From Bacteroidota bacterium (lineage in GTDB: Bacteria; Bacteroidota; Bacteroidia; JAFLBG01): a DNA stretch of 36,413 nucleotides. Made by a program: the position numbers and the translations under genes. The notes under the pieces are model-generated. The model was given only the letters and a program-made list of their open reading frames with translations. It did not search any database and was not told the DNA's origin. Within the stretch, counting starts at the first letter, position 1; each line of letters starts with the position of its first letter. Below are positions 9,074 to 17,943 of this stretch, piece by piece. Where the stretch lies: assembly GCA_017303975.1 (NCBI GenBank), contig JAFLBG010000038.1, positions 1-36,413 on the forward strand, read 5' to 3'.

Positions 9074-10028
9074 GTTACTCACCAATAAAACAATAACCAT
9101 TTTTGATGTTGGTGCAAGTGGTGGATTCATAGATTTACCTCTCCTACATAAACATATTTCTATTTATGCATTTGAACCACAACCAGAATCATACGAACTA
9201 TTAGAAAAAAAATACAGCGAGAATAATTTCAAATCGGCTACGCTATTTAATATTGCATTGTCAAACAAAATTGGCACGGGTATTTTTTACAAAGCAACGC
9301 ATCACAGTATGAGTTCGTTGCTGCAACCGGACAACGAAAATTTTAAAACCAATTTTAATAGAATAACGAATAGTAAAACCTGGATAAGCAATATTGACAC
9401 AAAAGCCACTATTACTGTTGATTTAAGTACAATTGATAGTATTGCAAGTCAGAATAAAATTGAAAACATCGATTTTTTAAAATTAGATACGCAAGGCACA
9501 GAGCTAGATATTATTAAAGGTGCAGAGGAGCTCATTAAGAATAAGAAGATAAGTATTATTAAATCAGAAGTTTTATTTACGCCTGTTTATAAAAATCAAA
9601 ATTACTTTTCAGAACTAGATATTTATTTAAGAAGCAATGGATATCAATTTATCGACTGTCATTTTTATCCGGAAATTGCGCAGAGAGAGAACAAATTTGC
9701 AATTGGAAACAAGGTAGTTGAAAAGCCAAAAATGATGCAGAATGGCGATGCATTTTATGTTCTTGATTTTACTAAAATACGTAACCCAGATAAGGATAAA
9801 CTCCTTAAATCGGGAATTATTTTAGCTTCACTTGGATTTTATAGTAATGCCACAACATTACTTGAACAATACGGAATGAAAAAAAATGAAATTAAAAATT
9901 TGCTTCTCGAATTCACAGACATAAGCTTCAAGAACACTATAAAATCTGCCTTAAAAAGAATTACACCGCCCATTATAGCTTATTGGTACTCGAGAATTAA
10001 ATTTTACAAAAACCTATACTCCTTTTAA
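9057..10028 (+). CDS. FkbM family methyltransferase
   Basis: 323-residue SAM-dependent methyltransferase. Motif I FDVGASGGF (16-24), YAFEPQPESY (37-46), LSTIDSIA and FLKLDTQGTELDIIKGAEE are diagnostic for FkbM proteins, which usually O-methylate sugars or polyketides. About 70 residues follow the catalytic domain. It begins inside the Wzy-like gene (17-nt overlap), so is probably translated with it, and should modify the polymer made by this locus (inference). Its 3' end overlaps the convergent radical SAM gene by 15 nt. Confidence 0.88.
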   Translation: MKKHSELLTNKTITIFDVGASGGFIDLPLLHKHISIYAFEPQPESYELLEKKYSENNFKSATLFNIALSNKIGTGIFYKATHHSMSSLLQPDNENFKTNFNRITNSKTWISNIDTKATITVDLSTIDSIASQNKIENIDFLKLDTQGTELDIIKGAEELIKNKKISIIKSEVLFTPVYKNQNYFSELDIYLRSNGYQFIDCHFYPEIAQRENKFAIGNKVVEKPKMMQNGDAFYVLDFTKIRNPDKDKLLKSGIILASLGFYSNATTLLEQYGMKKNEIKNLLLEFTDISFKNTIKSALKRITPPIIAYWYSRIKFYKNLYSF

Positions 10029-11408
10029 TTTTTCATAGTGCATTGCAAATCGTAGAACCCATGATTTAGTTTTAGCATAGATAAATCTAACTCTGGCATT
10101 TAATCGCGTTGCCTTGTTTGCGGCTACTTCGTTATAAACCCATCTAACAGCATAATCATAATATTTTCGAGAATAGGTTCTTTTAAAATCTATATCTCTA
10201 TCTGTAGTTGTTTCCCAATTAAGTTTTTGTAAAAATTTATGTTCTGTATCAGTATAAAATGGAGTTCCTTTTATAGGATAAGCAATCGTTATTGTATAAT
10301 AATCCGGATTTGAACTCTTTAAGTGGTTTGCAGTTTCTATAATGTCTTTTTCTTGTTCTCCCTCATATCCAAGCATTATGAATGTTCCGGCTTCAACGTA
10401 ATACTTTTTGGTAAGCTGAATCATTTCTCTAACTTTTTCTACATTCACACGCCTATCCATTCTATCAATTACATCCTGAGAACCACTTTCTGCACCAATC
10501 CAAACACGAAAACATCCGGATGATTGGAGCAATTTTATCACTTCTTCATTCATTCTATCTGCACGTGTAATGCATTCGTACTTTATTTTTAAATTTCTTG
10601 CTTTAATCTCACTATTAAATTGCTCTAACCATTTATGACTTACAGTAAATACATCATCTACAAACCAAAATGTATTTCTTGCATATTGCTTAGTTAAATA
10701 TTCAAGTTCATCAACAACTAATTTTGCACTTCTGCGCCTATATGTTTGCCCATAAACAGCTCTGCTGCACCATTTACAGGTGTAAGGGCATCCTCTCATA
10801 GTGCTAACAGATAGCACGGAATAACCGTGTTTGCTCTCCCATGCTTTAAAGTAGTTTGTTAAATCAACTTTATGTCTAGCAGGAACAGACAGTTCATCTA
10901 TATTTTTAATTAAAACTCTTTCCGGGGTATAAACAATAGTACCTTCAGAATTTAAAAATGCAATACTTTTTATACTCTCGTAATTTGTAGAAGAATCTGC
11001 CAATTTAGTTACCAATTCTAACATAGTTTCTTCGCCTTCACCAATAACAATAAAGTTTGCACCTACTGCTAAAAAATTAGCAGCATGATAACGTACTTCC
11101 GGTCCTCCTAAAATAATTTTAGTTCCGGACAATTCTTTGGTTGATTTAACAAACCGAATAATTTTTACAATGTTTACCTTTGTCATTAGATTGACATACA
11201 AGGCAAGAATATTGGGTTTTTCCTTAAGTAAATGTTCCTTAAATAGCGAAAAAGAAGAAAATGTGGAGTCGAATACAGAATTCTCTATATTGTTCTTGTC
11301 TAAAAAAGCAGATACATACAAAATACCCAACGGAGGATAAGGTTTCATTATTTCCTTTTCCTTTGGGTCTTCCTCTAAAAAATATCCGTGAGATAGTATA
11401 ACTTTCAC
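10014..11408 (-). CDS. B12-binding-domain radical SAM protein
   Basis: 464 residues. The N-terminal cobalamin-binding-type domain covers about 1-140 (YPPLGILYVSAFL; IILGGPEVRYHA), without the DxHxxG motif, as is common in this class. The radical SAM domain has C207, C211 and C214 in RGCPYTCKWCSR, followed by FWFVDDVFTV and RVWIGAESGSQDVIDRMDR. A C-terminal helical tail follows. The start is GTG at 11408, overlapping the stop of the upstream methyltransferase by one base. Enzymes of this class methylate unreactive carbons or phosphorus or rearrange lipids; the substrate here is unknown. Last gene of the rsmG-headed run and a clear paralogue of the protein at 12202-13653. Confidence 0.85.
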   Translation of the reverse strand: MKVILSHGYFLEEDPKEKEIMKPYPPLGILYVSAFLDKNNIENSVFDSTFSSFSLFKEHLLKEKPNILALYVNLMTKVNIVKIIRFVKSTKELSGTKIILGGPEVRYHAANFLAVGANFIVIGEGEETMLELVTKLADSSTNYESIKSIAFLNSEGTIVYTPERVLIKNIDELSVPARHKVDLTNYFKAWESKHGYSVLSVSTMRGCPYTCKWCSRAVYGQTYRRRSAKLVVDELEYLTKQYARNTFWFVDDVFTVSHKWLEQFNSEIKARNLKIKYECITRADRMNEEVIKLLQSSGCFRVWIGAESGSQDVIDRMDRRVNVEKVREMIQLTKKYYVEAGTFIMLGYEGEQEKDIIETANHLKSSNPDYYTITIAYPIKGTPFYTDTEHKFLQKLNWETTTDRDIDFKRTYSRKYYDYAVRWVYNEVAANKATRLNARVRFIYAKTKSWVLRFAMHYEKLKGV

Positions 11409-12202
11409 TACTTAGTCTTTTCTAGTTCAATATAATAATGGTCGCTAATATAGGCTGACCAACTAAATCTACTCAAAAACAAATCAACCCCATAAATTAT
11501 ATTTGTGAGTTTAGATGAAAACTTATTGCTCAAATAAGATGGAGGAAGTAAAATTCCAACGCCTCTCAACCTTAACATTTTAAAACTAGCACCGGTTAAT
11601 TGTTTTATTTTCTTAGGAGAATAATAATAAGTATTGAATGTAATATCATTAATTGTAGTGCTAATCCCGGAGCGAGAAAGTCGTCTAAATATTTTTTTTA
11701 AATTAAGTTTAAACAAGAAATACAAAGACTCCACCAGGCAAAAACGTCCCATAATTACAAACACAAGCTTGCCTTTGGGTTTAAGTAGTTTAGTCATTGC
11801 ATCAATAGCTTGCATAAACTCATGTTCATCTATGCAATTTAATCCTCCAAAATTTGAAAATACAACATCAAAAGAATTGGGGAGAAATTTTTTTGACAAA
11901 TCAGCATAGCTAGAAATTTCCAACTTCACATTATCAAGCTGAGTTTTTTGCAACTTGATTTTTGCAGTATTAATCATAGAAGCAGAAATATCGGTTGCAA
12001 TAACTGAATTAACTTTAGGCGAGAGCCATAACGCATCTTCTCCTGTTCCACAATTAACCTCTAAAACTGCATTTTCTTTATCTAACGTTGAATTTAAATT
12101 ATGATAAACAACATTTCTCTGAGCCTTACCAACAAAAGAAGAGGTAAACTCTTCGTCATAATTAGTAGCATACAAATCAAAAGCCTGCTCTACATTTTTC
12201 AT
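11408..12202 (-). CDS. class I SAM-dependent methyltransferase (UbiE/Methyltransf_11 type)
   Basis: 264 residues. Motif I is VLEVNCGTGEDALWL (46-60), followed by VIATDISASMI (67-77) and FDVVFSNFGGLNCI, typical of small-molecule methyltransferases. The C-terminal part (about 150-264), rich in basic and aromatic residues, may bind the substrate or the membrane. It lies between two B12-type radical SAM genes and overlaps each by one base, so co-translation is likely. It may act on the same product as those enzymes; the substrate cannot be named. Confidence 0.85.
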   Translation of the reverse strand: MKNVEQAFDLYATNYDEEFTSSFVGKAQRNVVYHNLNSTLDKENAVLEVNCGTGEDALWLSPKVNSVIATDISASMINTAKIKLQKTQLDNVKLEISSYADLSKKFLPNSFDVVFSNFGGLNCIDEHEFMQAIDAMTKLLKPKGKLVFVIMGRFCLVESLYFLFKLNLKKIFRRLSRSGISTTINDITFNTYYYSPKKIKQLTGASFKMLRLRGVGILLPPSYLSNKFSSKLTNIIYGVDLFLSRFSWSAYISDHYYIELEKTK

Positions 12203-13653
12203 TACTTAATTAGTCTTAGTTTAATCTTTTCGAGAAAAGATGTAGGAAGATAATACAAATATGAAAATGCCTTGTATATGTTATCTCTATCAGTTTTAAG
12301 TGGATTTGCTATAGCTGCTTGAATACTTTGTATGGCTTGTCGCTTTCTATAATTTTTATGAATAAACCTATGAAGCTGCTTATAAAACGAAGGACTATAG
12401 GTGTTTTTAAACATTAATAACAGCTCATCGGAATCTGTCCAATTTGATTTCGCATACAAATCGGACTTTACCATTTCATAAAATTTTGTGCCTGGCAATG
12501 GATAAGAAACAGATGCTCCAATATCGAATGGTAACAAGTCATCCAACATTTTTATTGTCAACTTTATATCATCCTTCGTTTCGCCTAAATATCCAAATTG
12601 TAAAAAAAATGCGGGCTTAATGCCATGTAACTTCATCAATTTTGTGGCATTATATATCTGCTCTACGGTTGTTCCTTTATCCATGGCATCTAGTATTTTT
12701 TGAGAACCGGACTCCGCTCCTACCCAAACTATATCGCAACCAGCCTTTGCCAGCAACTTTATAGTATTTTCTTCTAAAAGCAAATCGACACGAGATTGAA
12801 TTTTGAATTTAATTTTCACGTTGAATTTTTCAATCAAGTCAGCAAACTCTTTTACCCACCCCGGTTTTAATCCAAAAATATCATCGCTAAACCAAAAATG
12901 AGAAGCTCCAAAATTATCTACCAGATACTTTAAATCTGTAACAACTCTTAACGGAGAATGACAATTGTATCTGTTCCCATAAATTGGTTTTGCACACCAG
13001 TTGCATTTAAACGGACACCCACGTGTAGTGGCATAGTTTAAAGAAAAGTAGTTGTGCTTCTTTAACCATACGGATTTATACATTTCCATATCAACCAAAT
13101 CCCATGCAGGAGTTGGCAAACTATCTAGTTGCTTTAAAACATCTCTTTTGGAAGTTGTAATACGTTTATTATTTGCAGTAAAAATTAATCCGGGAATTGA
13201 TTCGGTACTATTGTTTAATTCTAACGCAGTAAGAAGCTCCTGCAATGTTTGCTCTACTTCTCCTACTATTATATAATCGACAGAATTATCTAAATACTCA
13301 TTTGAATGATCTGTTGAATCTGAGCTTGAAATTATTACCTTACAACCATAACGTTTACCAATTTTTGCCATTTCAAAGGCGGCATCACGCATATTGGTAA
13401 GACACATTTTGGTTAGATAGTTAAACCCATCATCGCATATAATTAAATAATCGGGGCAATTTTTTTTGATTACTGCTTCTATTTGCAATGCAGATTTTTC
13501 AAACATAGTATCAAAAAACTCAACCTGATATCCTAAATTTCTTACAACAGATGCTGCATACAAGGTAGCTAAAGGAGGGTAAGGTTGCCCCAACTTTAGT
13601 TGCTTAGGATCAAACTCCAAAAAATAAGAATGTGTAATTAAAATCGTGCTCAT
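12202..13653 (-). CDS. B12-binding-domain radical SAM protein
   Basis: 483 residues. The cobalamin-binding-type domain covers about 1-145 (YPPLATLYAASVV; VDYIIVGEVEQTL). The radical SAM domain has C213, C217 and C220 in TRGCPFKCNWCAKP, then FWFSDDIFGLKPGW and DIVWVGAESGSQKILDAMDKG. It resembles the protein at 10014-11408 over its full length (shared YPPL, RGCP.KC.WC, GAESGSQ), suggesting old duplication or two steps of one pathway. Its start overlaps the end of the nucleotidyltransferase-like gene as ATGA. Substrate unknown. Confidence 0.85.
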   Translation of the reverse strand: MSTILITHSYFLEFDPKQLKLGQPYPPLATLYAASVVRNLGYQVEFFDTMFEKSALQIEAVIKKNCPDYLIICDDGFNYLTKMCLTNMRDAAFEMAKIGKRYGCKVIISSSDSTDHSNEYLDNSVDYIIVGEVEQTLQELLTALELNNSTESIPGLIFTANNKRITTSKRDVLKQLDSLPTPAWDLVDMEMYKSVWLKKHNYFSLNYATTRGCPFKCNWCAKPIYGNRYNCHSPLRVVTDLKYLVDNFGASHFWFSDDIFGLKPGWVKEFADLIEKFNVKIKFKIQSRVDLLLEENTIKLLAKAGCDIVWVGAESGSQKILDAMDKGTTVEQIYNATKLMKLHGIKPAFFLQFGYLGETKDDIKLTIKMLDDLLPFDIGASVSYPLPGTKFYEMVKSDLYAKSNWTDSDELLLMFKNTYSPSFYKQLHRFIHKNYRKRQAIQSIQAAIANPLKTDRDNIYKAFSYLYYLPTSFLEKIKLRLIK

Positions 13654-14552
13654 GATATAACGATGCCTTTCTTTTCAAAATCTGCAATTTTATTCGAATA
13701 CAAATCAATTACTTTTTTTTGCATTCCTTGCGGATGATGTTTCGATACATTCTTTCTAGAGCGAAGGTGCAAATCGAACTCCTGTTCATTAAAATTTTTA
13801 AATTTTCTTTTCCAATAAAAAATGGTAACCCTAAAAGCCAACTTGTCGAGTAATTCTCCTAGGTACGAACCGAGTAAATACTCCGTGAACTTCTTGCTTT
13901 TGAGTGTATTTCCGTCAATAATATATTCGGTTGAATATTCTTTACTATTCGGAAAATATTCTCTTATCCAGTTATTTGCATTGAAAAATTGCTTGTATAG
14001 TTCATAATTATGCACGGGAAGTAAAGTTGCAATCTCCACTGCAGTAAAAATATTTTTATCAGGAATTTCCAAATTCTCTTCGGATACAAAATAATTTGCA
14101 CAAAAGTATTTTCTGGAATTAAACAAAAACACTTTTTTATATAACATTAGAAGTGTTCTACACAACCAAAGTCTATTAGGTTTTGTTATTATAAAAAAAT
14201 CAACATCCGATTTTTCGTCAAAATATTTCTTAGACAATGAACCCGAAATACAAACTCCTTGTACAAACGGAAACTTCGCCATAACTTTTGCCGACTTAAT
14301 AGCTTTAGGCATTATAGCCGCAGCAAATTCGTTTGCAATGGTTCTTCTTTTAACATTCTCCTCCATATTATTCAATCCATAATAAGGAGAATTGTACAAT
14401 AACAAATTTTGAATTTTAAGTTCTTCTATTGATTTTGCAAGAATAGACTCGTCTGACACATAATTCGCTATCTCATCCAGTGTGAGTGGATAATTAAATA
14501 TGTCATAATACAATAACGTTTTTAGTATGCTTTTTGCATTATTATCAAGCAT
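13650..14552 (-). CDS. nucleotidyltransferase-fold protein with N-terminal winged-helix-like region
   Basis: 300 residues. Residues 1-60 (ILKTLLYYDIFNYPLTLDEI onward) resemble a winged helix. The pol-beta-type nucleotidyltransferase motif follows: GS at 104-105 and SDVDFFII at 115-122, giving Asp116 and Asp118 as metal ligands. The rest is helical and basic. Similar proteins occur beside radical SAM genes in other genomes, but their reaction is not known to me. It overlaps rsmG upstream by 8 nt and the radical SAM gene downstream by 4 nt. It could activate a substrate by nucleotidyl transfer for the following enzymes, or be a regulator; both are inference. Confidence 0.7.
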   Translation of the reverse strand: MLDNNAKSILKTLLYYDIFNYPLTLDEIANYVSDESILAKSIEELKIQNLLLYNSPYYGLNNMEENVKRRTIANEFAAAIMPKAIKSAKVMAKFPFVQGVCISGSLSKKYFDEKSDVDFFIITKPNRLWLCRTLLMLYKKVFLFNSRKYFCANYFVSEENLEIPDKNIFTAVEIATLLPVHNYELYKQFFNANNWIREYFPNSKEYSTEYIIDGNTLKSKKFTEYLLGSYLGELLDKLAFRVTIFYWKRKFKNFNEQEFDLHLRSRKNVSKHHPQGMQKKVIDLYSNKIADFEKKGIVIS

Positions 14553-15165
14553 ACACTATTTTTTTTGTTTCAAAAAAAGGTTCAGAAAAATAGTCTGATA
14601 TAGGAATCACACGTACTTTAGTAAAGGCGGCTAATTCTTCAGTTAAATCGCCTCCTTTCAATGCAATTATTCCATTTTTTATTTCATTAAACGAATTTGG
14701 TTTTATTTTTCCTCGCGTCCAATTAACTAACATTTGAAATTCTGCCACTGCACGAGTTACCACAAAGTCGTACTTAGATTGTAATTGCTCTACTCTACCA
14801 TGCTCGCAAGTTAAGTTGGTCAATCCTAAGGCAGACGACACTTCGGAAACTACCTTTATTTTTTTATTAATTGAATCTACTAAATGGAATTTTACATTTG
14901 GAAATAGTATAGCTAACGGAATTCCAGGAAATCCACCTCCGGTTCCTAAATCCAACACGGAGGTTTCACTTTTAAATGAAATAAATTTTGCTAGAGCAAG
15001 GGAGTGTAGTACATGTCGCTCATAAAAAAAATCAATATCAGCCCTTGATATTACATTAATTTTTTGATTCCAATCGGCATACAATTCACCCAATAATTCT
15101 ATCTGAGCTACTTGTGTTGTAGATAAGTTTGGGAAGTATGTAAAAATGAGTTGAGCGCTATCCAT
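14545..15165 (-). CDS. rsmG: 16S rRNA (guanine527-N7)-methyltransferase RsmG
   Basis: 206 residues, the normal family length. It methylates N7 of G527 of 16S rRNA using SAM. RsmG hallmarks are NQKINVISR (33-41), the ERHVLHSLAL segment (49-58), motif I VLDLGTGGGFPGIPLAI (70-86), FHLVDSINKKI (93-103) and VVTRAVAEF. ATG start at 15165. It is the first gene of a five-gene overlapping run on the minus strand, divergent from the SGNH gene at 15271 across 105 bp. Confidence 0.95.
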   Translation of the reverse strand: MDSAQLIFTYFPNLSTTQVAQIELLGELYADWNQKINVISRADIDFFYERHVLHSLALAKFISFKSETSVLDLGTGGGFPGIPLAILFPNVKFHLVDSINKKIKVVSEVSSALGLTNLTCEHGRVEQLQSKYDFVVTRAVAEFQMLVNWTRGKIKPNSFNEIKNGIIALKGGDLTEELAAFTKVRVIPISDYFSEPFFETKKIVYA

Positions 15166-15270
15166 AAATTATGGACATAAGTTAAGCAATGTCTTTTTCA
15201 GTACAAAAAATAAGTATTTTTTCAATAGCAGATTTACTATCTCATTTATGTTTATTTTTAGTGTGTTTGT

Positions 15271-16695
15271 ATGATTAAGAATAAAGTTTTAGAAGTAGGT
15301 ATTTTGGTGTTTATTGCAGCTGCAGTACTCACCATTTTTTCTATTTTCCCTTTTGAATACCAAGCAAACAAATTTACAATCAAACCCATTAACCTATTTT
15401 CTGACATTACTCTAAAAGGACAATTAGCAAAAGCGCCTACAACTCCTACTATTCTTACAGATTCTATTATTAAAAAATTCAAACATGTATTAAAAGAACG
15501 AGATGAAAATCCTTGTACAATTATTGAATTTACTACCGATTCCATTTCAAGTCTTTCTTATTTTTTTACAGCATTGAACGAAATAAAAACGAAGAAGAAG
15601 AAAGCTCGTATTGGCTACTTTGGCGATTCAATGATAGAAGGCGATTTGATAACCCAAGATTTACGAAAATTATTGCAAGATAAATTTGGTGGAGATGGGA
15701 TCGGATTCGTTCCAATAACATCTATCGTGGCCGGATTTAGACAGACTGTAATACATACCTTTTCGGAGAATTGGCGCACGTATAATCTATTGGACGCCCC
15801 CAATAAAGCAAAATTAGGAATAAGTGGGTATGGCTTCGAACCTCTTGCTAATCCAGTAACTGCGGACAGCATTCGCTCTTATAACTGGGGAAGTTGGGTG
15901 AAATATACCGCTGTTAAGCAGCCGCATTTAAACAATTTCAAAAGTATAAAAATGTACTATGGTGTAGGTGGCGACAAAAACTATATGTTCTTTAACGACA
16001 CGCCAATAAAGCTTTCCGGAACAAACACCGTAAACGAAGCAATTATTAACACCAATTCGGGCTTAACATCGGTTAAAGCGTCTTTCAATTGCTCAAAAGC
16101 TATTCCTATATATGGATTCAGCATGGAAAGCGATAGTGGAATTTTTGTGGATAATTTCTCTTTTAGAGGAAATTCCGGAATGCCTTTGACTAAAATCAGC
16201 CCGGATGTTTTTTCGGGGATGAACAATTATTTGAACTACGACTTAATTGTACTGCAATATGGTATAAATGTTGTAAACAAAAATGTAACAGATTATTCGT
16301 GGTACGAAAAGGGAATGATTGAGGTAATAAACCATATTAAAAAAGCTATGCCCAACACCAGTATTTTGCTTATTAGTACAAGTGATAGAGCAATTAGACA
16401 AAACGGAGTATATACAACAGACCCAGCTATTCCAATATTAGTAGAATCTCAAAAACGAATTGCACAAAAAACAAATTGTGCTTTTTGGAATTTATATCAA
16501 AGCATGGGTGGCGCTAATTCCATGGTAAAATGGGCTCAAGCAGATACAGCACTCGCCAATAAAGATTATACTCATTTCAATTTTAGAGGTGCTAAAAAAG
16601 TAGCAGAACTATTATACACCTATCTTATGGAAAAATACGATAGTAACGAAAAGAAAAATGTGGAAACATCTCTAACAACTAAAGCCTCCTTGTAA
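15271..16695 (+). CDS. SGNH/GDSL hydrolase-like protein, membrane anchored
   Basis: 474 residues. An N-terminal hydrophobic segment (about 8-27) would anchor or export it. The SGNH fold is shown by IGYFGDSMIEGD (114-125, Ser120 as nucleophile), the LQYGIN block (Asn of the family) and DYTHF (Asp432, His435) near the C terminus. A long insert lies between the first two blocks. Such proteins act as periplasmic or surface esterases, deacetylases or acetyltransferases on glycans. Its stop overlaps the ATG of the next SGNH gene, so the two form a unit. No MBOAT gene accompanies this pair, unlike the pair at 1166-3881. Confidence 0.8.
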   Translation: MIKNKVLEVGILVFIAAAVLTIFSIFPFEYQANKFTIKPINLFSDITLKGQLAKAPTTPTILTDSIIKKFKHVLKERDENPCTIIEFTTDSISSLSYFFTALNEIKTKKKKARIGYFGDSMIEGDLITQDLRKLLQDKFGGDGIGFVPITSIVAGFRQTVIHTFSENWRTYNLLDAPNKAKLGISGYGFEPLANPVTADSIRSYNWGSWVKYTAVKQPHLNNFKSIKMYYGVGGDKNYMFFNDTPIKLSGTNTVNEAIINTNSGLTSVKASFNCSKAIPIYGFSMESDSGIFVDNFSFRGNSGMPLTKISPDVFSGMNNYLNYDLIVLQYGINVVNKNVTDYSWYEKGMIEVINHIKKAMPNTSILLISTSDRAIRQNGVYTTDPAIPILVESQKRIAQKTNCAFWNLYQSMGGANSMVKWAQADTALANKDYTHFNFRGAKKVAELLYTYLMEKYDSNEKKNVETSLTTKASL

Positions 16696-17942
16696 TGATG
16701 AAAATTACGTTGTTTATTGTTGGCTTTTTTACTCTGTCTTATCTTCCGGCAAGTTCCCAAAATAGAGTTGATTCCATTGCCACTACCTATACATTTATTG
16801 CGTTAGATTCCAATAAAATAATTAACGATTCGTTAGCACTGCTACCTTTTTTTCAAAAACTTAAACTTTTGCAAGAAGGCAAAATAGATAAAGTAACTAT
16901 TGTACATATTGGAGATTCCCATATTCAAGCAGATAATTTTTCGGGAACAGTGCGAGAAAACCTTCAACAGCATTTTGGAAATGCCGGTCGTGGCTTTGTA
17001 TTTCCTTACAAGGCTGCTCGAACCAACGAACCTTACAGCTACAAAACCACCACCAATACACATTGGGATGTAAAAAGAAATGTGTTTCCTGAAAAACCTT
17101 TGCCGGTGGGCATTGCAGGAATAACAATTGAAAGCTCCGATTCAAACGCACGCATTACCTATACTACTTGGGATAAAAACAAACTTGATTACAGTTTTAA
17201 TAAGCTTACCCTATTTCACGAAAAAGGCAACGGCTATTTTGATATTACTGTTTGTGATGATTTTAATTGCGAGTTAGGAACAATTAAGTCTGATTCCTCT
17301 TTATCTAGTTCTTTTACTTCAGAAATAGCATTTGCAAAACCGGTAAAGAATATTATTATCTCTCCAAAAAAGAACACTGAAACGGTTAAATGCATTCGGG
17401 TTTATGGAATGAGTTTAGAGAATGGAAAAAAAGGCATTTTGTATCATTCAATTGGAGTTAATGGTGCAGAATACAGACATTACAGCCAATCAGAATATTT
17501 TTTTGAGCAATTAAAAGAACTTAAACCCGATTTGGTAATTGTATCAATGGGCACAAACGAAGGATTTGCAGCTAGTTTCAACGATTCTATATTTTACACT
17601 CAAATTGACACTTTTATTCAACACATAAACAATAAAATTCCAACTACTACCCTGCTTCTTACTACACCCGGAGATTCGTTTAAAAAAATTAAGCGAGCAA
17701 GAATTAAAAACCCCGATATGGTAGAAGCCAAAAACACAATAAAAATGTATGCCACTAAACACAATATTGCATATTGGGATTTGCATGCTGTAATGGGAGG
17801 CTATGGCTCTATGGCTCAATGGAGTTTAAGCGGACTAAGTGCAAAAGACAAACTACATTTCAGTAGAAAAGGCTACATCATGCAAGGAGAGCTATTTTAC
17901 AATGCACTTATGAATAGCTACACTAAAAATCTGCGAAAGTAA
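16695..17942 (+). CDS. secreted SGNH/GDSL hydrolase-like protein
   Basis: 415 residues with a signal peptide (residues 1-21, cleavage probably after SS before QNRVD). Catalytic blocks are VHIGDSHIQAD (70-80, Ser75), VIVSMGTNEGF for the Asn block, and DKLHFSRKGY (Asp385, His388). It is related to the preceding protein, with the same insert and the same MGGYGSMAQW-type segment (MGGANSMVKW there), pointing to duplication and divergence. It is translated from an ATG overlapping the upstream stop. Probable periplasmic or surface esterase or acetyltransferase; the substrate may be cell-wall glycan or exopolysaccharide (inference). It ends one base from the convergent regulator gene. Confidence 0.8.
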   Translation: MMKITLFIVGFFTLSYLPASSQNRVDSIATTYTFIALDSNKIINDSLALLPFFQKLKLLQEGKIDKVTIVHIGDSHIQADNFSGTVRENLQQHFGNAGRGFVFPYKAARTNEPYSYKTTTNTHWDVKRNVFPEKPLPVGIAGITIESSDSNARITYTTWDKNKLDYSFNKLTLFHEKGNGYFDITVCDDFNCELGTIKSDSSLSSSFTSEIAFAKPVKNIIISPKKNTETVKCIRVYGMSLENGKKGILYHSIGVNGAEYRHYSQSEYFFEQLKELKPDLVIVSMGTNEGFAASFNDSIFYTQIDTFIQHINNKIPTTTLLLTTPGDSFKKIKRARIKNPDMVEAKNTIKMYATKHNIAYWDLHAVMGGYGSMAQWSLSGLSAKDKLHFSRKGYIMQGELFYNALMNSYTKNLRK

Positions 17943-17943
17943 A

